50,800 nt of DNA, taken from JAAYRQ01 sp035647815 (GTDB taxonomy: Bacteria > Bacillota > Syntrophomonadia > Syntrophomonadales > Syntrophomonadaceae). The position numbers and the translations under genes are program-made. Under the pieces are notes generated by a model, which was given only the letters and a program-made list of their open reading frames with translations, was not told the origin of the DNA and did no database searches. How positions within the stretch are numbered: the first letter of the stretch is position 1; the number at the start of each line of letters is the position of its first letter. Below, in pieces: positions 8,517 to 17,191 of the stretch. Location of the stretch: positions 1-50,800 of the forward strand of contig DASRMR010000013.1 in NCBI GenBank assembly GCA_035647815.1, read 5' to 3'.

Positions 8517-10637
8517 TTATACACCTATACCTAAGAACATTCCACCTTGATATACAACAAAACATACTACCCAGGCTAAAGATACCGTATATCCAATAGT
8601 AAATATCGGCCATCTCCAACTATTAGTCTCATTTTTAATTACTGCTATAGTTGCCATACAAGGTACATATATTAAAATGAAAAGCATCAACACAAAAGCA
8701 GTCAATTGATTAAATCCAGATTGTTCCCGGGTCAGTTGAGCAAAGCTTTTCGCTTCCGCTGTTCCACCTTCTAATACACTATCAGCATCTCCCATACTAT
8801 AAAGAGTTGCCATAGTACTAACCACAATTTCTTTAGCAGCAAACCCTGCTATTAGAGCAACACCTGTTTTCCATTCAAAACCTATGGGGGCAATTACCGG
8901 CTCAATAGTTTTACCTAAACGACCTGCATAACTATTCTCCATTTGCTCTGTAGCACTAGCATAATTCATGCCTTGGCTATCTACCATAGGAAAAGTAAAT
9001 AATGCCCATACTACGATAGCAAACGCTAATATAATTGTTCCAGCCTTACGCAAATAAAGCCAAGCCCTCTCCCACATTTGAATTGCTACACTTTTAAGTT
9101 TAGGCATTCTATAAACTGGTAATTCCATAACAAAAGGTTCCGATTCTCCAGGAACTAACCAAGTTCTAAAAACTTTAGCCATTATCAATGCTAATAAAAT
9201 ACCGATTATATAAATAGAAAACAATATATTTCCTGCCATATGATTAGGGAAAAATGCTGCTATTAATAATGTATATACTGGCAATTTAGCCCCACAACTC
9301 ATAAGTGGTGTGACTAACATGGTTACTAACCGATCTTTTGGGTTTTCTAAGGTACGAGTTGCCATTATAGCTGGAATAGTACACCCAAATCCAATTAACA
9401 TCGGTACAAAAGATTTTCCGTGTAAACCGACTTTATGCATAATCTTGTCCATTAAAAAAGCTGCCCTAGACATATAACCTGTAGCTTCCAGAATAGCAAT
9501 CCCAAGAAAAAGTAATAATATTACGGGTAGAAAAACTACTACTCCGCCTACACCACCGATTATCCCATCCGATATTAGAGAATTTAATAAGCCTGGAGAT
9601 AAAGCATTGCTTGCTGCTACACCAGCTAGAGCAACCAAATCTTCTAAATACTCTACAATCGGGTTACCTAAGGCGAAAGTTAATTGGAATAATAACCACA
9701 TAACAAAGAAAAATATAGGTAACCCTGTTATACGGTTGAGTAACACTTTATCTATTCGCTCTGTCTTCGAGGCCTTATTTAATTCTACTATTTTTACTGC
9801 TTCCTGACATGCACCTCTAATATAAGCATACCTGCCTTCAGCAATTAAATTTTCTAGATCATCCCCCGCATCAAGTTCGATGCTTTCTCGATCTTTTTTT
9901 ACTTGGTCCAGTAAACCAGCCATCTTAGAAATAGACTGTGCCTTTTCTGTAACCTCTTTGTCCTCTTCTAATAATTTTATAGCTAACCAACGACTAGGAT
10001 ATTTTTCTAATCTAGATGAATCTTTTTTTACTGCATCAAAAATCTCTAAATTAAGATCCGAGTTTAACATTTCTTCTATCCTAGCTATAGCTTCTTCAAT
10101 TTCTATTTTATATCTTACAGTCTTTTCCGGAATATTCTCTTTTTCCTTGTGAGTAATTAAGTCTAGTAAATCATCAAGTCCTTCACCTTTTGTAGCTACT
10201 ACTCTTACTACTGGTATGCCAATCAATTGGGCTAATAAATCATAATTTATAGTTATACCATTAGCTTCCGCATAATCTGCCATATTAACTGCCAAGACCA
10301 TAGGTATTTCCAGTTCTTTTAACTGCATAGTTAAATAAAGATTACGCTCTAGGTTAGAAGCATCTACTACATCTACAACTAAATCTAATTCTTCTTCTAG
10401 GAGCACATTTCTAGCTACTAATTCATCTGGTGAATATGCGGTTAAACCGTAGGTACCAGGTAAATCAATTATCTTAATATCATAACCATCATGTTTAATC
10501 CGGCCTTCTTTTCTCTCTACAGTTACACCAGGATAATTGCCTACATGCTGGCGTGCTCCAGTTAAAATATTAAACAGAGTAGTTTTTCCCGAATTAGGGT
10601 TCCCGGCAAGTGCTATAGTTATTTTTTTGGAACTCAT
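8517..10637 (-). CDS. feoB: Ferrous iron transporter FeoB (first copy)
   Basis: This is full-length FeoB, the GTP-gated ferrous iron importer of the cytoplasmic membrane. The N-terminal G domain has G1 GNPNSGKTTLF (residues 12-22), G3 DLPGTYGL and G4 VNMAD. The membrane part has the two Gate regions with their conserved cysteines (LMSCGAKLPVY and IYVPCMATIAVIKNET). The length of 706 residues is typical. It is translationally coupled to feoA: its ATG overlaps the feoA stop codon by four bases (ATGA). It is the last gene of a Cys-rich protein-feoA-feoB operon governed by the Fur box at 11108-11122. A second, divided FeoB lies at 24.3-26.4 kb and differs clearly in sequence (PCGAKLP here, PCNGRFP there). 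Confidence 0.97.
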   Translation of the reverse strand: MSSKKITIALAGNPNSGKTTLFNILTGARQHVGNYPGVTVERKEGRIKHDGYDIKIIDLPGTYGLTAYSPDELVARNVLLEEELDLVVDVVDASNLERNLYLTMQLKELEIPMVLAVNMADYAEANGITINYDLLAQLIGIPVVRVVATKGEGLDDLLDLITHKEKENIPEKTVRYKIEIEEAIARIEEMLNSDLNLEIFDAVKKDSSRLEKYPSRWLAIKLLEEDKEVTEKAQSISKMAGLLDQVKKDRESIELDAGDDLENLIAEGRYAYIRGACQEAVKIVELNKASKTERIDKVLLNRITGLPIFFFVMWLLFQLTFALGNPIVEYLEDLVALAGVAASNALSPGLLNSLISDGIIGGVGGVVVFLPVILLLFLGIAILEATGYMSRAAFLMDKIMHKVGLHGKSFVPMLIGFGCTIPAIMATRTLENPKDRLVTMLVTPLMSCGAKLPVYTLLIAAFFPNHMAGNILFSIYIIGILLALIMAKVFRTWLVPGESEPFVMELPVYRMPKLKSVAIQMWERAWLYLRKAGTIILAFAIVVWALFTFPMVDSQGMNYASATEQMENSYAGRLGKTIEPVIAPIGFEWKTGVALIAGFAAKEIVVSTMATLYSMGDADSVLEGGTAEAKSFAQLTREQSGFNQLTAFVLMLFILIYVPCMATIAVIKNETNSWRWPIFTIGYTVSLAWVVCFVVYQGGMFLGIGV

Positions 10638-10879
10638 CTGCCAGTACCCCCAAGGGCTTCAATTACAACTGTTTCAGCCTCCTCCTTACGCAAAGAAAGA
10701 TGACACCCTTTTAACTTAATCTGAAACGGATCCCCTAAAGGAGCATATCTTTCCATCTTTACTACCGTACCAGGAACTATTCCCATATCTATCATTCGTC
10801 TTCTGACTGCACCATTCCCAATGACTTTTACTATTTTAGCATTTTGCCCAATTTCTAAATCACTTAATAAGCTTTTCAT
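10634..10879 (-). CDS. feoA: FeoA, SH3-like partner of FeoB (first copy)
   Basis: This 81-residue cytoplasmic protein of the FeoA family has an SH3-like beta-barrel thought to act on FeoB. Family positions are clear: the G-x-x-V-x-R-R-x-x-D-M-G-I-V-P-G-T segment (RRRMIDMGIVPGT), DPFQIKLKGCHLSLRKEEA, and a C-terminal beta strand. AAGGGGG lies seven bases upstream of the ATG. It overlaps feoB by four bases and follows the Cys-rich membrane protein gene by about 18 bases, so all three form one operon. Confidence 0.96.
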   Translation of the reverse strand: MKSLLSDLEIGQNAKIVKVIGNGAVRRRMIDMGIVPGTVVKMERYAPLGDPFQIKLKGCHLSLRKEEAETVVIEALGGTGR

Positions 10880-10896
10880 TTTTATGCCCCCTTCCC

Positions 10897-11058
10897 CTAT
10901 TCTTTTGCTTCATTTCTAGCTTCTAATTCTATATGACAAGCTGAACATTCACTTGTACAGCCGCTACAAACATCTCCTTTTGCTGCATTGCGAAATCGTA
11001 AATATATAAATCCTATAGCTAATATTAATATTATAAATATTAGCATTTTTTCTAACAT
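10897..11058 (-). CDS. FeoB-associated Cys-rich membrane protein
   Basis: This small protein of 53 residues has one N-terminal membrane segment (LIFIILILAIGFIYL) and a cytoplasmic or exposed cysteine cluster C-S-G-C-T-S-E-C-S-A-C, matching the FeoB-associated Cys-rich membrane family often encoded with feoAB in Firmicutes. The cysteines may bind iron or an Fe-S cluster; the role is not established. The frame also opens at a TTG at 11079, but that codon has no ribosome site, whereas AAAGGGG is placed nine bases before the ATG at 11058. It is the first gene of the Fur-controlled feo operon. Confidence 0.85.
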   Translation of the reverse strand: MLEKMLIFIILILAIGFIYLRFRNAAKGDVCSGCTSECSACHIELEARNEAKE

Positions 11059-11093
11059 CTTGAACAACCCCTTTTTCAACTTATTCTACTTAT

Positions 11094-11123
11094 ATTAAAT
11101 ATTACAGTGATAATGATTATCAA
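11094..11123 (-). promoter_or_regulatory. Probable feo operon promoter
   Basis: On the - strand, TTGATA (11118-11123) and TTTAAT (11094-11099) are separated by 18 bases. The -35 element lies inside the Fur box, so bound Fur would block RNA polymerase. Confidence 0.55.
11108..11122. promoter_or_regulatory. Fur box, perfect 7-1-7 inverted repeat
   Basis: The 15 bases TGATAATGATTATCA match the Bacillus-type 7-1-7 Fur consensus (TGATAATNATTATCA) at every position. It lies about 50 bases upstream of the Cys-rich protein start and overlaps the predicted -35 element, indicating iron-dependent repression of the first feo operon. Confidence 0.92.
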
Positions 11124-11405
11124 CTTCAAATATAGAATAACCTATCATTCTTTAACTTTCAAGCACTTTCAAAATTATTCTATTTAGATTGATAAAACTA
11201 AAGCTGATTTTGTCCTATTTATTTACATAATCAAGCACTGGTTTTTGTTTTATCTAGGCAAAAACCTATCAAAAGTGATTGTCCACTTCTATCCTATACC
11301 GGCAGAACTTAACTTTGACACTCATCCTTGTTTCCGGTAAAAATTACATATGCCTGATCACTATAGTTATAACTATTAATTTCCGATGAAAGGTAGGAAA
11401 AATTA

Positions 11406-12053
11406 TTGAGAAAAGTTTTTAAAGTAATTTCAACCGTATTGTTAACCGTATTATTGATCCCTCTGTTCTGGGTAGGAACAGCCCAAGCTGATGTCTATAG
11501 TAATTACCGTCAATTAGCCTCTAAACAGACTGAAAACAAGGATTACCGTATTACTAGTTACGATGGACCTTCATCAACTGCTGTTATTGCCATACATGGA
11601 GGTAAAATCGAAATCGGAACTTGCCAACTAGCTAAGTCAGTAGCAAAAAAGACTAATTCTGATTTATATACTTTTGAGGGTATAAAGAAAAGCAATAATA
11701 ACATCTTACATATTACATCAAGTAAGTTTAACGAGCCTATCGGCAAAAAGCTGGTAGCAAAATCTAAAAAAACCCTTTCTATTCATGGTTGCCAAGGGTC
11801 GATCAGCGTTACATATGTGGGTGGTTTAGATAAAAAACTAGGATCTAAGGTTAAAGCCGAATTAAAAAAAGCCGGTTTTAGTGCAGTAAATGCACCTAAG
11901 CGACTAGCGGGAACTCATCCTAATAACATATGTAATAAAAATCTTTCTAAGAAAGGAGTACAAATCGAATTGACCTACAAAATGCGTCAATCATTATTGA
12001 AAGATAAGAAATTATATTCTAAATATGTAAATGCTTTGTGCAAAGCATTATAA
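11406..12053 (+). CDS. Secreted poly-gamma-glutamate hydrolase family protein
   Basis: This protein of 215 residues has an N-terminal signal sequence (KVFKVISTVLLTVLLIPLFWVGTA, cleavage likely after AQA near residue 28). The rest matches the zinc-dependent poly-gamma-glutamate hydrolase family (DUF867, YndL and phage PghP relatives): AIHGGKIEIGT supplies the first His and Glu, LSIHGCQG a second His, and GVQIELTYKMR the C-terminal Glu segment. It would cut gamma-linked glutamate polymer or related capsule outside the cell. The start is a TTG; AAAGGTAGG lies about eight bases upstream. A perfect terminator follows. No capsule genes are nearby, so it may serve as defence against other cells' capsules or as a scavenger. 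Confidence 0.85.
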   Translation: MRKVFKVISTVLLTVLLIPLFWVGTAQADVYSNYRQLASKQTENKDYRITSYDGPSSTAVIAIHGGKIEIGTCQLAKSVAKKTNSDLYTFEGIKKSNNNILHITSSKFNEPIGKKLVAKSKKTLSIHGCQGSISVTYVGGLDKKLGSKVKAELKKAGFSAVNAPKRLAGTHPNNICNKNLSKKGVQIELTYKMRQSLLKDKKLYSKYVNALCKAL

Positions 12054-12066
12054 ATACTTATTAGAC

Positions 12067-12097
12067 AAGGGTACATAGATGGCATCTATGTACCCTT
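12067..12097 (+). terminator. Terminator of the poly-gamma-glutamate hydrolase gene
   Basis: Perfect 15-base arms (12067-12081 and 12083-12097) around a single central base form a very stable hairpin ending in TTTATTAATT. It lies between two convergent genes and may serve both. Confidence 0.85.
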
Positions 12098-12103
12098 TAT
12101 TAA

Positions 12104-12694
12104 TTATTTGCAAACCGCACTAGCCAAAAGCTGGCCAACAGAATTGGCAAAGACTACACCGCAGTAAAAATTTATTATAGCTCCTATTAATACTAATAAA
12201 GGCATAGAAAAAATGAGCGCTATAGATATAGTAGTTAGTAAAACAATCATCAGATAAGCTAGCACATAATCATTAATCACTTCACTTAACTGGGCTAATA
12301 TCTTCCCCAGATTAAAGGCCTCTTGCCATTCATCTGATATCACATAATTAGCTATAGCTAATGGGATCATAAGTCCTACTATAAGTAAAATAACAGACTG
12401 CATAAACAATCCAATAAAGGGAATAGGGAGAAATAATGGTGTCAATATTAAAGGTATTACCATATAAGCTAATAAAATAATAATCGTCATAATTCCATCC
12501 CTTAATAATCCCTCCCAATCATCCCAAAAGGGTAAAATACGATGTCCTGATGCTCCTAGTTTTATACATTGCACAAAATAACCTAATGCCAAAATATTTA
12601 CAATTGGAACTAGGAAAATAATACAACCTATTCCCAGCTTTTTAAACCATTCACGATCATTGAAAGGAAATCTTATATAATAATACCAATCCAT
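12104..12694 (-). CDS. DUF4013 family membrane protein
   Basis: This is a polytopic membrane protein of 196 residues with about five hydrophobic segments. The N-terminal W-Y-Y-Y-I-R-F-P-F and G-I-G-C-I-I-F-L-V-P-I-V-N-I followed by G-Y-F-V-Q-C-I-K and L-P-x-W-D-D-W are the hallmark of DUF4013. The role is unknown. The start at 12694 has GGGGGAGG seven to eight bases upstream; an in-frame ATG 12 codons earlier lacks a ribosome site. No partner gene is obvious. Confidence 0.85.
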   Translation of the reverse strand: MDWYYYIRFPFNDREWFKKLGIGCIIFLVPIVNILALGYFVQCIKLGASGHRILPFWDDWEGLLRDGIMTIIILLAYMVIPLILTPLFLPIPFIGLFMQSVILLIVGLMIPLAIANYVISDEWQEAFNLGKILAQLSEVINDYVLAYLMIVLLTTISIALIFSMPLLVLIGAIINFYCGVVFANSVGQLLASAVCK

Positions 12695-12751
12695 TTTAAT
12701 ACCTCCCCCTTTACTAAAACATATGATCAAGCCTTAATATAGATCACAAAA

Positions 12752-12775
12752 AAAGGGGAGAAAACTCTCCCCTTT
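12752..12775 (-). terminator. Terminator of the paired small-protein operon
   Basis: Perfect 10-base arms (AAAGGGGAGA and its complement) with a four-base loop are followed on the - strand by a run of seven T residues. Confidence 0.9.
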
Positions 12776-12784
12776 AATCACATT

Positions 12785-13045
12785 TTATTCTGTTATTCTT
12801 TCTTGATATTGCTCCCTTACTACATCGATTTTGCCTTTCCATTTTTGAATTTTTTCTATGGCATCATCTTCTAAGGCAGAATCAACTTTTATTACTTCTT
12901 CATCATTAATCTGTATTCCGATAGAATAGTAACCATTCTCATCAGAGCGGATTAATAAACCGGGAACTCTGTCTTTCTCTAATAATCCTATTTCAAATTC
13001 CTCTATGCTCAAAATCGGGGTTTCATAGATTCGCAAATCAGACAT
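12785..13045 (-). CDS. Small hypothetical protein, paralogue of the next gene
   Basis: This acidic protein of 86 residues has no family I can name. Its core pattern, G-L-L-I-R-S-D-E-N-G-Y-Y-S-I-G-I-Q followed by V-I-K-V-D-S-A-L-E-D-D and a charged helix ending K-I-D-V-V-R-E-Q-Y, is shared with the gene just upstream (13061-13336), so the two are tandem duplicates. It looks like a short beta-sheet unit plus a C-terminal helix. AGGAGG lies six bases before the chosen second ATG (13045); the first ATG is only three bases away. The two genes share one transcript ending at the terminator 12752-12775. Confidence 0.7.
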   Translation of the reverse strand: MSDLRIYETPILSIEEFEIGLLEKDRVPGLLIRSDENGYYSIGIQINDEEVIKVDSALEDDAIEKIQKWKGKIDVVREQYQERITE

Positions 13046-13060
13046 CATATTCCTCCTCTC

Positions 13061-13336
13061 TTAAGACTTGGTATATGATGATATATCGTTTTCCACCCCA
13101 TATTGACGTTGGATTTCTTGTATTTTTGGAATAAGCTCATGGTATTTTTCATGTACATTGTTATCATCAGCCTGGTCAATTACTAGGATTTTATCTTCGC
13201 CTAGTTCAATCCCAATATTGTAAATTCCCGTTTGGGTATCTGAGGCAACTAGTAAACCCTCATATTCTTCCTTACTAAACTCACCATCTTTTAAAAATTC
13301 GTTCTTTTTAACAATTTTGCCTTTTTGTTTGTGCAT
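13061..13336 (-). CDS. Small hypothetical protein, paralogue of the previous gene
   Basis: This is an acidic protein of 91 residues. The conserved block G-L-L-V-A-S-D-T-Q-T-G-I-Y-N-I-G-I-E, then L-V-I-D-Q-A-D-D-N and a helix K-I-Q-E-I-Q-R-Q-Y, aligns with the downstream gene. It has a basic N-terminus (HKQKGKIVKKN) that its partner lacks. AAAGGAGG is seven bases before the ATG at 13336; the frame's earlier ATG lies only one base from the ribosome site and is unlikely. The function is unknown; as a co-transcribed unequal pair the two may form a heterodimer. Confidence 0.7.
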   Translation of the reverse strand: MHKQKGKIVKKNEFLKDGEFSKEEYEGLLVASDTQTGIYNIGIELGEDKILVIDQADDNNVHEKYHELIPKIQEIQRQYGVENDISSYTKS

Positions 13337-13392
13337 CCACATACCTCCTTTACATAAATTTTGCCCTTAAGCGTTTTTATTTATGTATATTT

Positions 13393-13647
13393 CTAATTAT
13401 CTTTTAGATATGTTTCAGCTAGTAACTTTTTTTCCAAATGTTTCAATTTTTTAATAGCTATTTCCCTTTTCATCGCCTCGCTCTTAGTGCTACATTCTTC
13501 TATATAAACGACTTTTACAGGTAAGCGAGATCTAGTATATTTACTAGCTTTACCTTGATTATGTGTCATCAATCTTTTATCTATATCATTAGTATATCCC
13601 GTATAATATGTACCACCTCGACAAAGTAATATATAAACAAAAAACAT
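13393..13647 (-). CDS. GIY-YIG nuclease domain protein (UPF0213 type)
   Basis: This 84-residue single-domain GIY-YIG protein has F-V-Y-I-L-L-C followed by T-Y-Y-T-G-Y-T-N-D-I-x-x-R-L at the N-terminus, then H-N-x-G-K-A-S-K-Y-T-R-S-R-L-P-V and E-A-M-K-R-E-x-x-I-K-K-L. These are the family's catalytic Tyr, Arg and Glu positions. Stand-alone members (YhbQ, YazA) are DNA-binding nucleases of uncertain role. AAGGAGAT precedes the ATG. It is likely monocistronic, lying between the small paralogue pair and the histidine kinase. Confidence 0.92.
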   Translation of the reverse strand: MFFVYILLCRGGTYYTGYTNDIDKRLMTHNQGKASKYTRSRLPVKVVYIEECSTKSEAMKREIAIKKLKHLEKKLLAETYLKDN

Positions 13648-13716
13648 GGTTTGATCTCCTTTTAGCTCTGCACAGATAATTAGTATATTTAAAGTATCAT
13701 TTTTAGATATTAATAA

Positions 13717-16110
13717 CTAAGCTAGTAATTCAGGTATTTCTTCAGATAATTTGGGGATATTCACCTTAACTAAGGTGCCTTCTTTTACTCCACTAGATAT
13801 AATCATATCACCACCGTGGTCGCGAATAATCTTATAACTAACTGATAGGCCTAGCCCTGCATTTTCATCTTTCGTGGTAAAGAAAGGTTCCATAATATTA
13901 TTAATATATTCCGCTTCAACACCAGTGCCCTCATCCTTAAATTCAATAACCACATTTTCATCTTCCTGGCTAATCTTAATTAGAATAGTATCACCCATAT
14001 GGGAAGCTTCTAATGCATTTTGTAATATATTGATTAATGCTTGCTTAATCTGTTCCTTATCAATATATAAATATACATCTTCTTTTAACAGATATTCAGA
14101 CACTATATTAATACCACGACTGCTAGCCTCTGCATACATTAAGTTAATTACCACATCAAATACTGACTCTAAGTGAACTACTTCTTTGCGTGTCAATCGA
14201 TTTGTAGCTAGTTTTAAGAACTCCGTAATAGTAATGTTAGCACGGTCTATCTCATCAATCATTAACTCAAAATATGATTCATTAGTATTATCTTCTTCTT
14301 TTAATAATTGTGCTAAACCTCGTACAGTAGTCATAGGATTACGTACTTCATGAGCAATACTATTTGCCATTTCTCCGATTATAGTAAATTTACTTAACAA
14401 TTTGCTTTTTTCATCTTGAACTGCTTTTCGAGTTATTTGAGCTATCTGCTCACGATACAGTGATGACTCTAAAGCTATAGATATATCTTGCATTAACTCA
14501 GATAATATAAGGTTATCTATATGGGCATCTTCATCTTCTCGCCATGCACACCTAAAAAACCCGAAAGGCTTATCTAATCCTGTTAAGGTTAATTGCATAA
14601 GGTATTTAAAGCCATTAACGCAAAAATGATTATCAAAATCATCATCACAAGTTGGATTTATACTCTTAAATTCAACTCGTTGAGTTTCTAAATAATCGAA
14701 ATATTCATCATTATCTTCACGTAAAAGAAAAAATACATGTGGTACTTCATTAGCAAGATTATAAACTTTTAGAACATTATTGTTTTCATATATACATAAT
14801 TCTAGACCACGCTTAGGAAACTCTTTTCCTAATAGCTTAATTACTTCTAGAAATGTGTTTTCGCTTACTTTGCTTTCTGCTACGATTCTAAGGATACGAT
14901 TAGCTATGCTGTCTTTACGCCTCTTTATTTTTCTTTCCCTCTTTATTTGCTTTTGTAAAGTGATATCTTTCCCCGTTGCTATATAAGCTAAACTATTTTT
15001 ATAAGGAATAGTAGATATAGTAAATGTAAATGTCTTTTTTTCTCCTTGGCTAGTAAGCAAGTCACATTGCAAATGGGTTGGTGGCTTATAAGTATCGAGA
15101 CTATCGAGCAGTTTTGAAAAAACATTACGATATTCAAGTGCTACCCAGCTAAGATTTTTAAGCTCCTTTAATTCTTCGCTTTTATAGCCGATATTTTTAC
15201 AAAATTCTTTATTAGCATAGATTATCCCACTTTCATCTAAAACGAACAAGTTCTCTTTGGAGTTTTCCATTACCTTACGATAAACCCCTTCTGTTGCTTC
15301 TAATTGCTTTTCATATCGTTGCACTTGACTTATATCTCGCACATGACCCTGAATAGCATATTCCCCATTATAAAAAGTAGAAAAAAAGCTCGTCTGACAA
15401 ATAATTTCATCACCTTGACTATTAATCAATACTTGTTCGGCCTTTCTATGCATAACCACACAATCTTCTAGTTTTCTAGTAAAATAGTTTCTCATTATTT
15501 CTCTTTCGCTTAGTGGAAAGAGCTTATATGGATCACAACTTAGTAGTTCCGACATCTCATAACCAAATATTTGGCAAAAATGTTCATTTACTAAATAAAA
15601 GCCTTTCACGCCAATAATAAAAATTCCCTCAACCGCATTTTCCAACAAATTACGGTATTTTTGTTCGGTTATTAATAAAGTATCTTCCGGTTTAGTATAT
15701 CCATCAGCTCTGACGAGAAAATGCATAGTATGTTCTTGTTTTGTATAAGAATTGATAAAAAACAACTCTGTTTTACCTTCATGATTCTTAAACTTATATA
15801 CCTTTCTTTGGGAATCAGATGAAGTAAAAGGTAAGATGATTTCATTTAATATTTCCTTCAAATTCTGCCCATAAAGCTTATCACTACTTAGGTCTAGTAT
15901 TAAACTAGCTTGGATATTGTAATCTAAAATCATGCCATTATTATCGCATAAAATTATAGGGATACCTAAAAACTCTAATAAATGTTTTCTTTGAGCAGGT
16001 CTGCTTCTAACCCATGCTAAGATTATTTGTTCAGCTTCTGTTACCATGTTGTTGTTCATTATTAAGTTTTGCCCCCAATTTGTAATCACTGAGTTTATAA
16101 TTCGACTCAA
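13717..16110 (-). CDS. Multi-PAS cytoplasmic sensor histidine kinase
   Basis: This protein has 797 residues and no membrane segment. About three PAS-type domains occupy residues 45-390 (for example EGIFIIGVKGFYLVNEHF and ENLFVLDESGIIYANKEF), followed by a less conserved GAF-like region (about 395-560). The HisKA H-box is SIAHEVRNPMTT with phospho-accepting H587; the ATPase domain has an N-box NILQNALEAS near 694, DEGTG at 726 and GLGLS at 752. It would autophosphorylate and pass phosphate to a response regulator; none is adjacent, so it is an orphan kinase. Soluble multi-PAS orphans of this kind feed the sporulation phosphorelay or Spo0A directly in Firmicutes. The start is uncertain: a TTG at 16110 with AAGGA upstream, or an ATG at 16059. 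Confidence 0.92.
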   Translation of the reverse strand: MSRIINSVITNWGQNLIMNNNMVTEAEQIILAWVRSRPAQRKHLLEFLGIPIILCDNNGMILDYNIQASLILDLSSDKLYGQNLKEILNEIILPFTSSDSQRKVYKFKNHEGKTELFFINSYTKQEHTMHFLVRADGYTKPEDTLLITEQKYRNLLENAVEGIFIIGVKGFYLVNEHFCQIFGYEMSELLSCDPYKLFPLSEREIMRNYFTRKLEDCVVMHRKAEQVLINSQGDEIICQTSFFSTFYNGEYAIQGHVRDISQVQRYEKQLEATEGVYRKVMENSKENLFVLDESGIIYANKEFCKNIGYKSEELKELKNLSWVALEYRNVFSKLLDSLDTYKPPTHLQCDLLTSQGEKKTFTFTISTIPYKNSLAYIATGKDITLQKQIKRERKIKRRKDSIANRILRIVAESKVSENTFLEVIKLLGKEFPKRGLELCIYENNNVLKVYNLANEVPHVFFLLREDNDEYFDYLETQRVEFKSINPTCDDDFDNHFCVNGFKYLMQLTLTGLDKPFGFFRCAWREDEDAHIDNLILSELMQDISIALESSLYREQIAQITRKAVQDEKSKLLSKFTIIGEMANSIAHEVRNPMTTVRGLAQLLKEEDNTNESYFELMIDEIDRANITITEFLKLATNRLTRKEVVHLESVFDVVINLMYAEASSRGINIVSEYLLKEDVYLYIDKEQIKQALINILQNALEASHMGDTILIKISQEDENVVIEFKDEGTGVEAEYINNIMEPFFTTKDENAGLGLSVSYKIIRDHGGDMIISSGVKEGTLVKVNIPKLSEEIPELLA

Positions 16111-16164
16111 AAACTTGACTTCCTTGAGTTAAATCTCGTCAAATTATTGGCTCTCGTTTAACTA

Positions 16165-16171
16165 TTCGACA
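16165..16171 (-). promoter_or_regulatory. Spo0A-like box upstream of the histidine kinase
   Basis: TGTCGAA on the - strand fits the Spo0A box TGNCGAA, about 55 bases upstream of the kinase start. The 14 bases TGTCGAATAGTTAA recur upstream of the crotonase at 34010-34777. Confidence 0.4.
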
Positions 16172-16203
16172 TTTAACGCTCCCTAATATTTTAAATGTCC
16201 ATA

Positions 16204-16245
16204 AAAAAAGTGATAAGATCACTGCAGTGATCTTATCACTTTTTT
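16204..16245 (-). terminator. Perfect 42-bp palindromic terminator after ppsR
   Basis: Two perfect 21-base arms end in A-runs and T-runs, so the hairpin can terminate in either direction. It begins a few bases past the ppsR stop codon on the - strand and is followed by T residues. Confidence 0.93.
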
Positions 16246-16250
16246 AAAGA

Positions 16251-17078
16251 TTAAAACCTATGATGAGTTACCTTAAGGGGTAAATTAAACTTATGTGTAA
16301 TAGTATTACCTATTTCTTTTATGTCATCAAGAGTTACATCTATTACTAAACATTTTAACCTAGCATATATGCGAAAAGCATTATCTAACTCTTCTGCTAC
16401 CATATCATCAATAGTATAATTACTACCGTGTTCTTTCATAGTACGAAATTTTTCTTTCCTTAATTCCAGAAGGGTATCACCATCGATAGTTAATCCTACC
16501 ATCGGCACTTCCCCTCTTAATCTAGTTATTTCTTCAGGAATCTCGGTATCGAGAGTAACAGGAAAATTAGCTACCTTAATTCCCAAATTAGCTAAATGCA
16601 TAGCTAAAGGTGTTTTAGAAGTTCTAGGTAACCCTAAAATTATTAGATCTGCCTCAGCAACAGTTTCTAAATTCTGACCATTATCATGCTCAATAGTATA
16701 TTCAATTGCTTTCATACGGTTAAAATACTGATCATCTAACTGATGGCTTAAACCAGTAATGTATACCGGTTTGAGTTTAGTTTTTTCTTGGATAGCTTGA
16801 AAAAGTGGATCCATAACATTAATAACTGTTACTCCAAAATCTTCAGCCTTTTTATCTAGATATGAACAAAGTTCAGGTTTTACTATAGTATAAACAACTA
16901 TTGCATCATCAGTCCGTGCCTCCTCAATAATATGATCAACTTGCTCCTCTCTAGTAACTCTAGAAAATCTTGTTATATTCCGATCTACAGCAAATTGTAG
17001 TACCGAAGCTACTGCAATCTTTTCGGCAGTTTCACCTACTGAATCAGAGACAGCATAAATGTGAAGTTTTTCTGGCAT
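16251..17078 (-). CDS. ppsR: Pyruvate,phosphate dikinase / PEP synthase regulatory protein
   Basis: This 275-residue cytoplasmic enzyme of the DUF299 family acts both as an ADP-dependent kinase and as a phosphate-dependent pyrophosphorylase on a Thr of PPDK or PEP synthase, switching that enzyme off and on. The N-terminus (LHIYAVSDSVGETAEKIA) and the nucleotide-binding loop (LIILGLPRTSKTPLAMHLA near residue 145) are diagnostic. The start at 17078 has GGGGGAATG upstream; the frame also opens 8 codons earlier without a usable ribosome site. The target kinase is not in the window. A strong terminator ends the transcript. Confidence 0.95.
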   Translation of the reverse strand: MPEKLHIYAVSDSVGETAEKIAVASVLQFAVDRNITRFSRVTREEQVDHIIEEARTDDAIVVYTIVKPELCSYLDKKAEDFGVTVINVMDPLFQAIQEKTKLKPVYITGLSHQLDDQYFNRMKAIEYTIEHDNGQNLETVAEADLIILGLPRTSKTPLAMHLANLGIKVANFPVTLDTEIPEEITRLRGEVPMVGLTIDGDTLLELRKEKFRTMKEHGSNYTIDDMVAEELDNAFRIYARLKCLVIDVTLDDIKEIGNTITHKFNLPLKVTHHRF

Positions 17079-17191
17079 AAAACATTCCCCCTTTTCAATC
17101 ATTTTCTACATTTCGATACAATGTTCCTATACATTTGTATTCTCTAATCATCAAGTCTTTCCCTCTTTTTAATGAATTTTCATCTTGTTTA

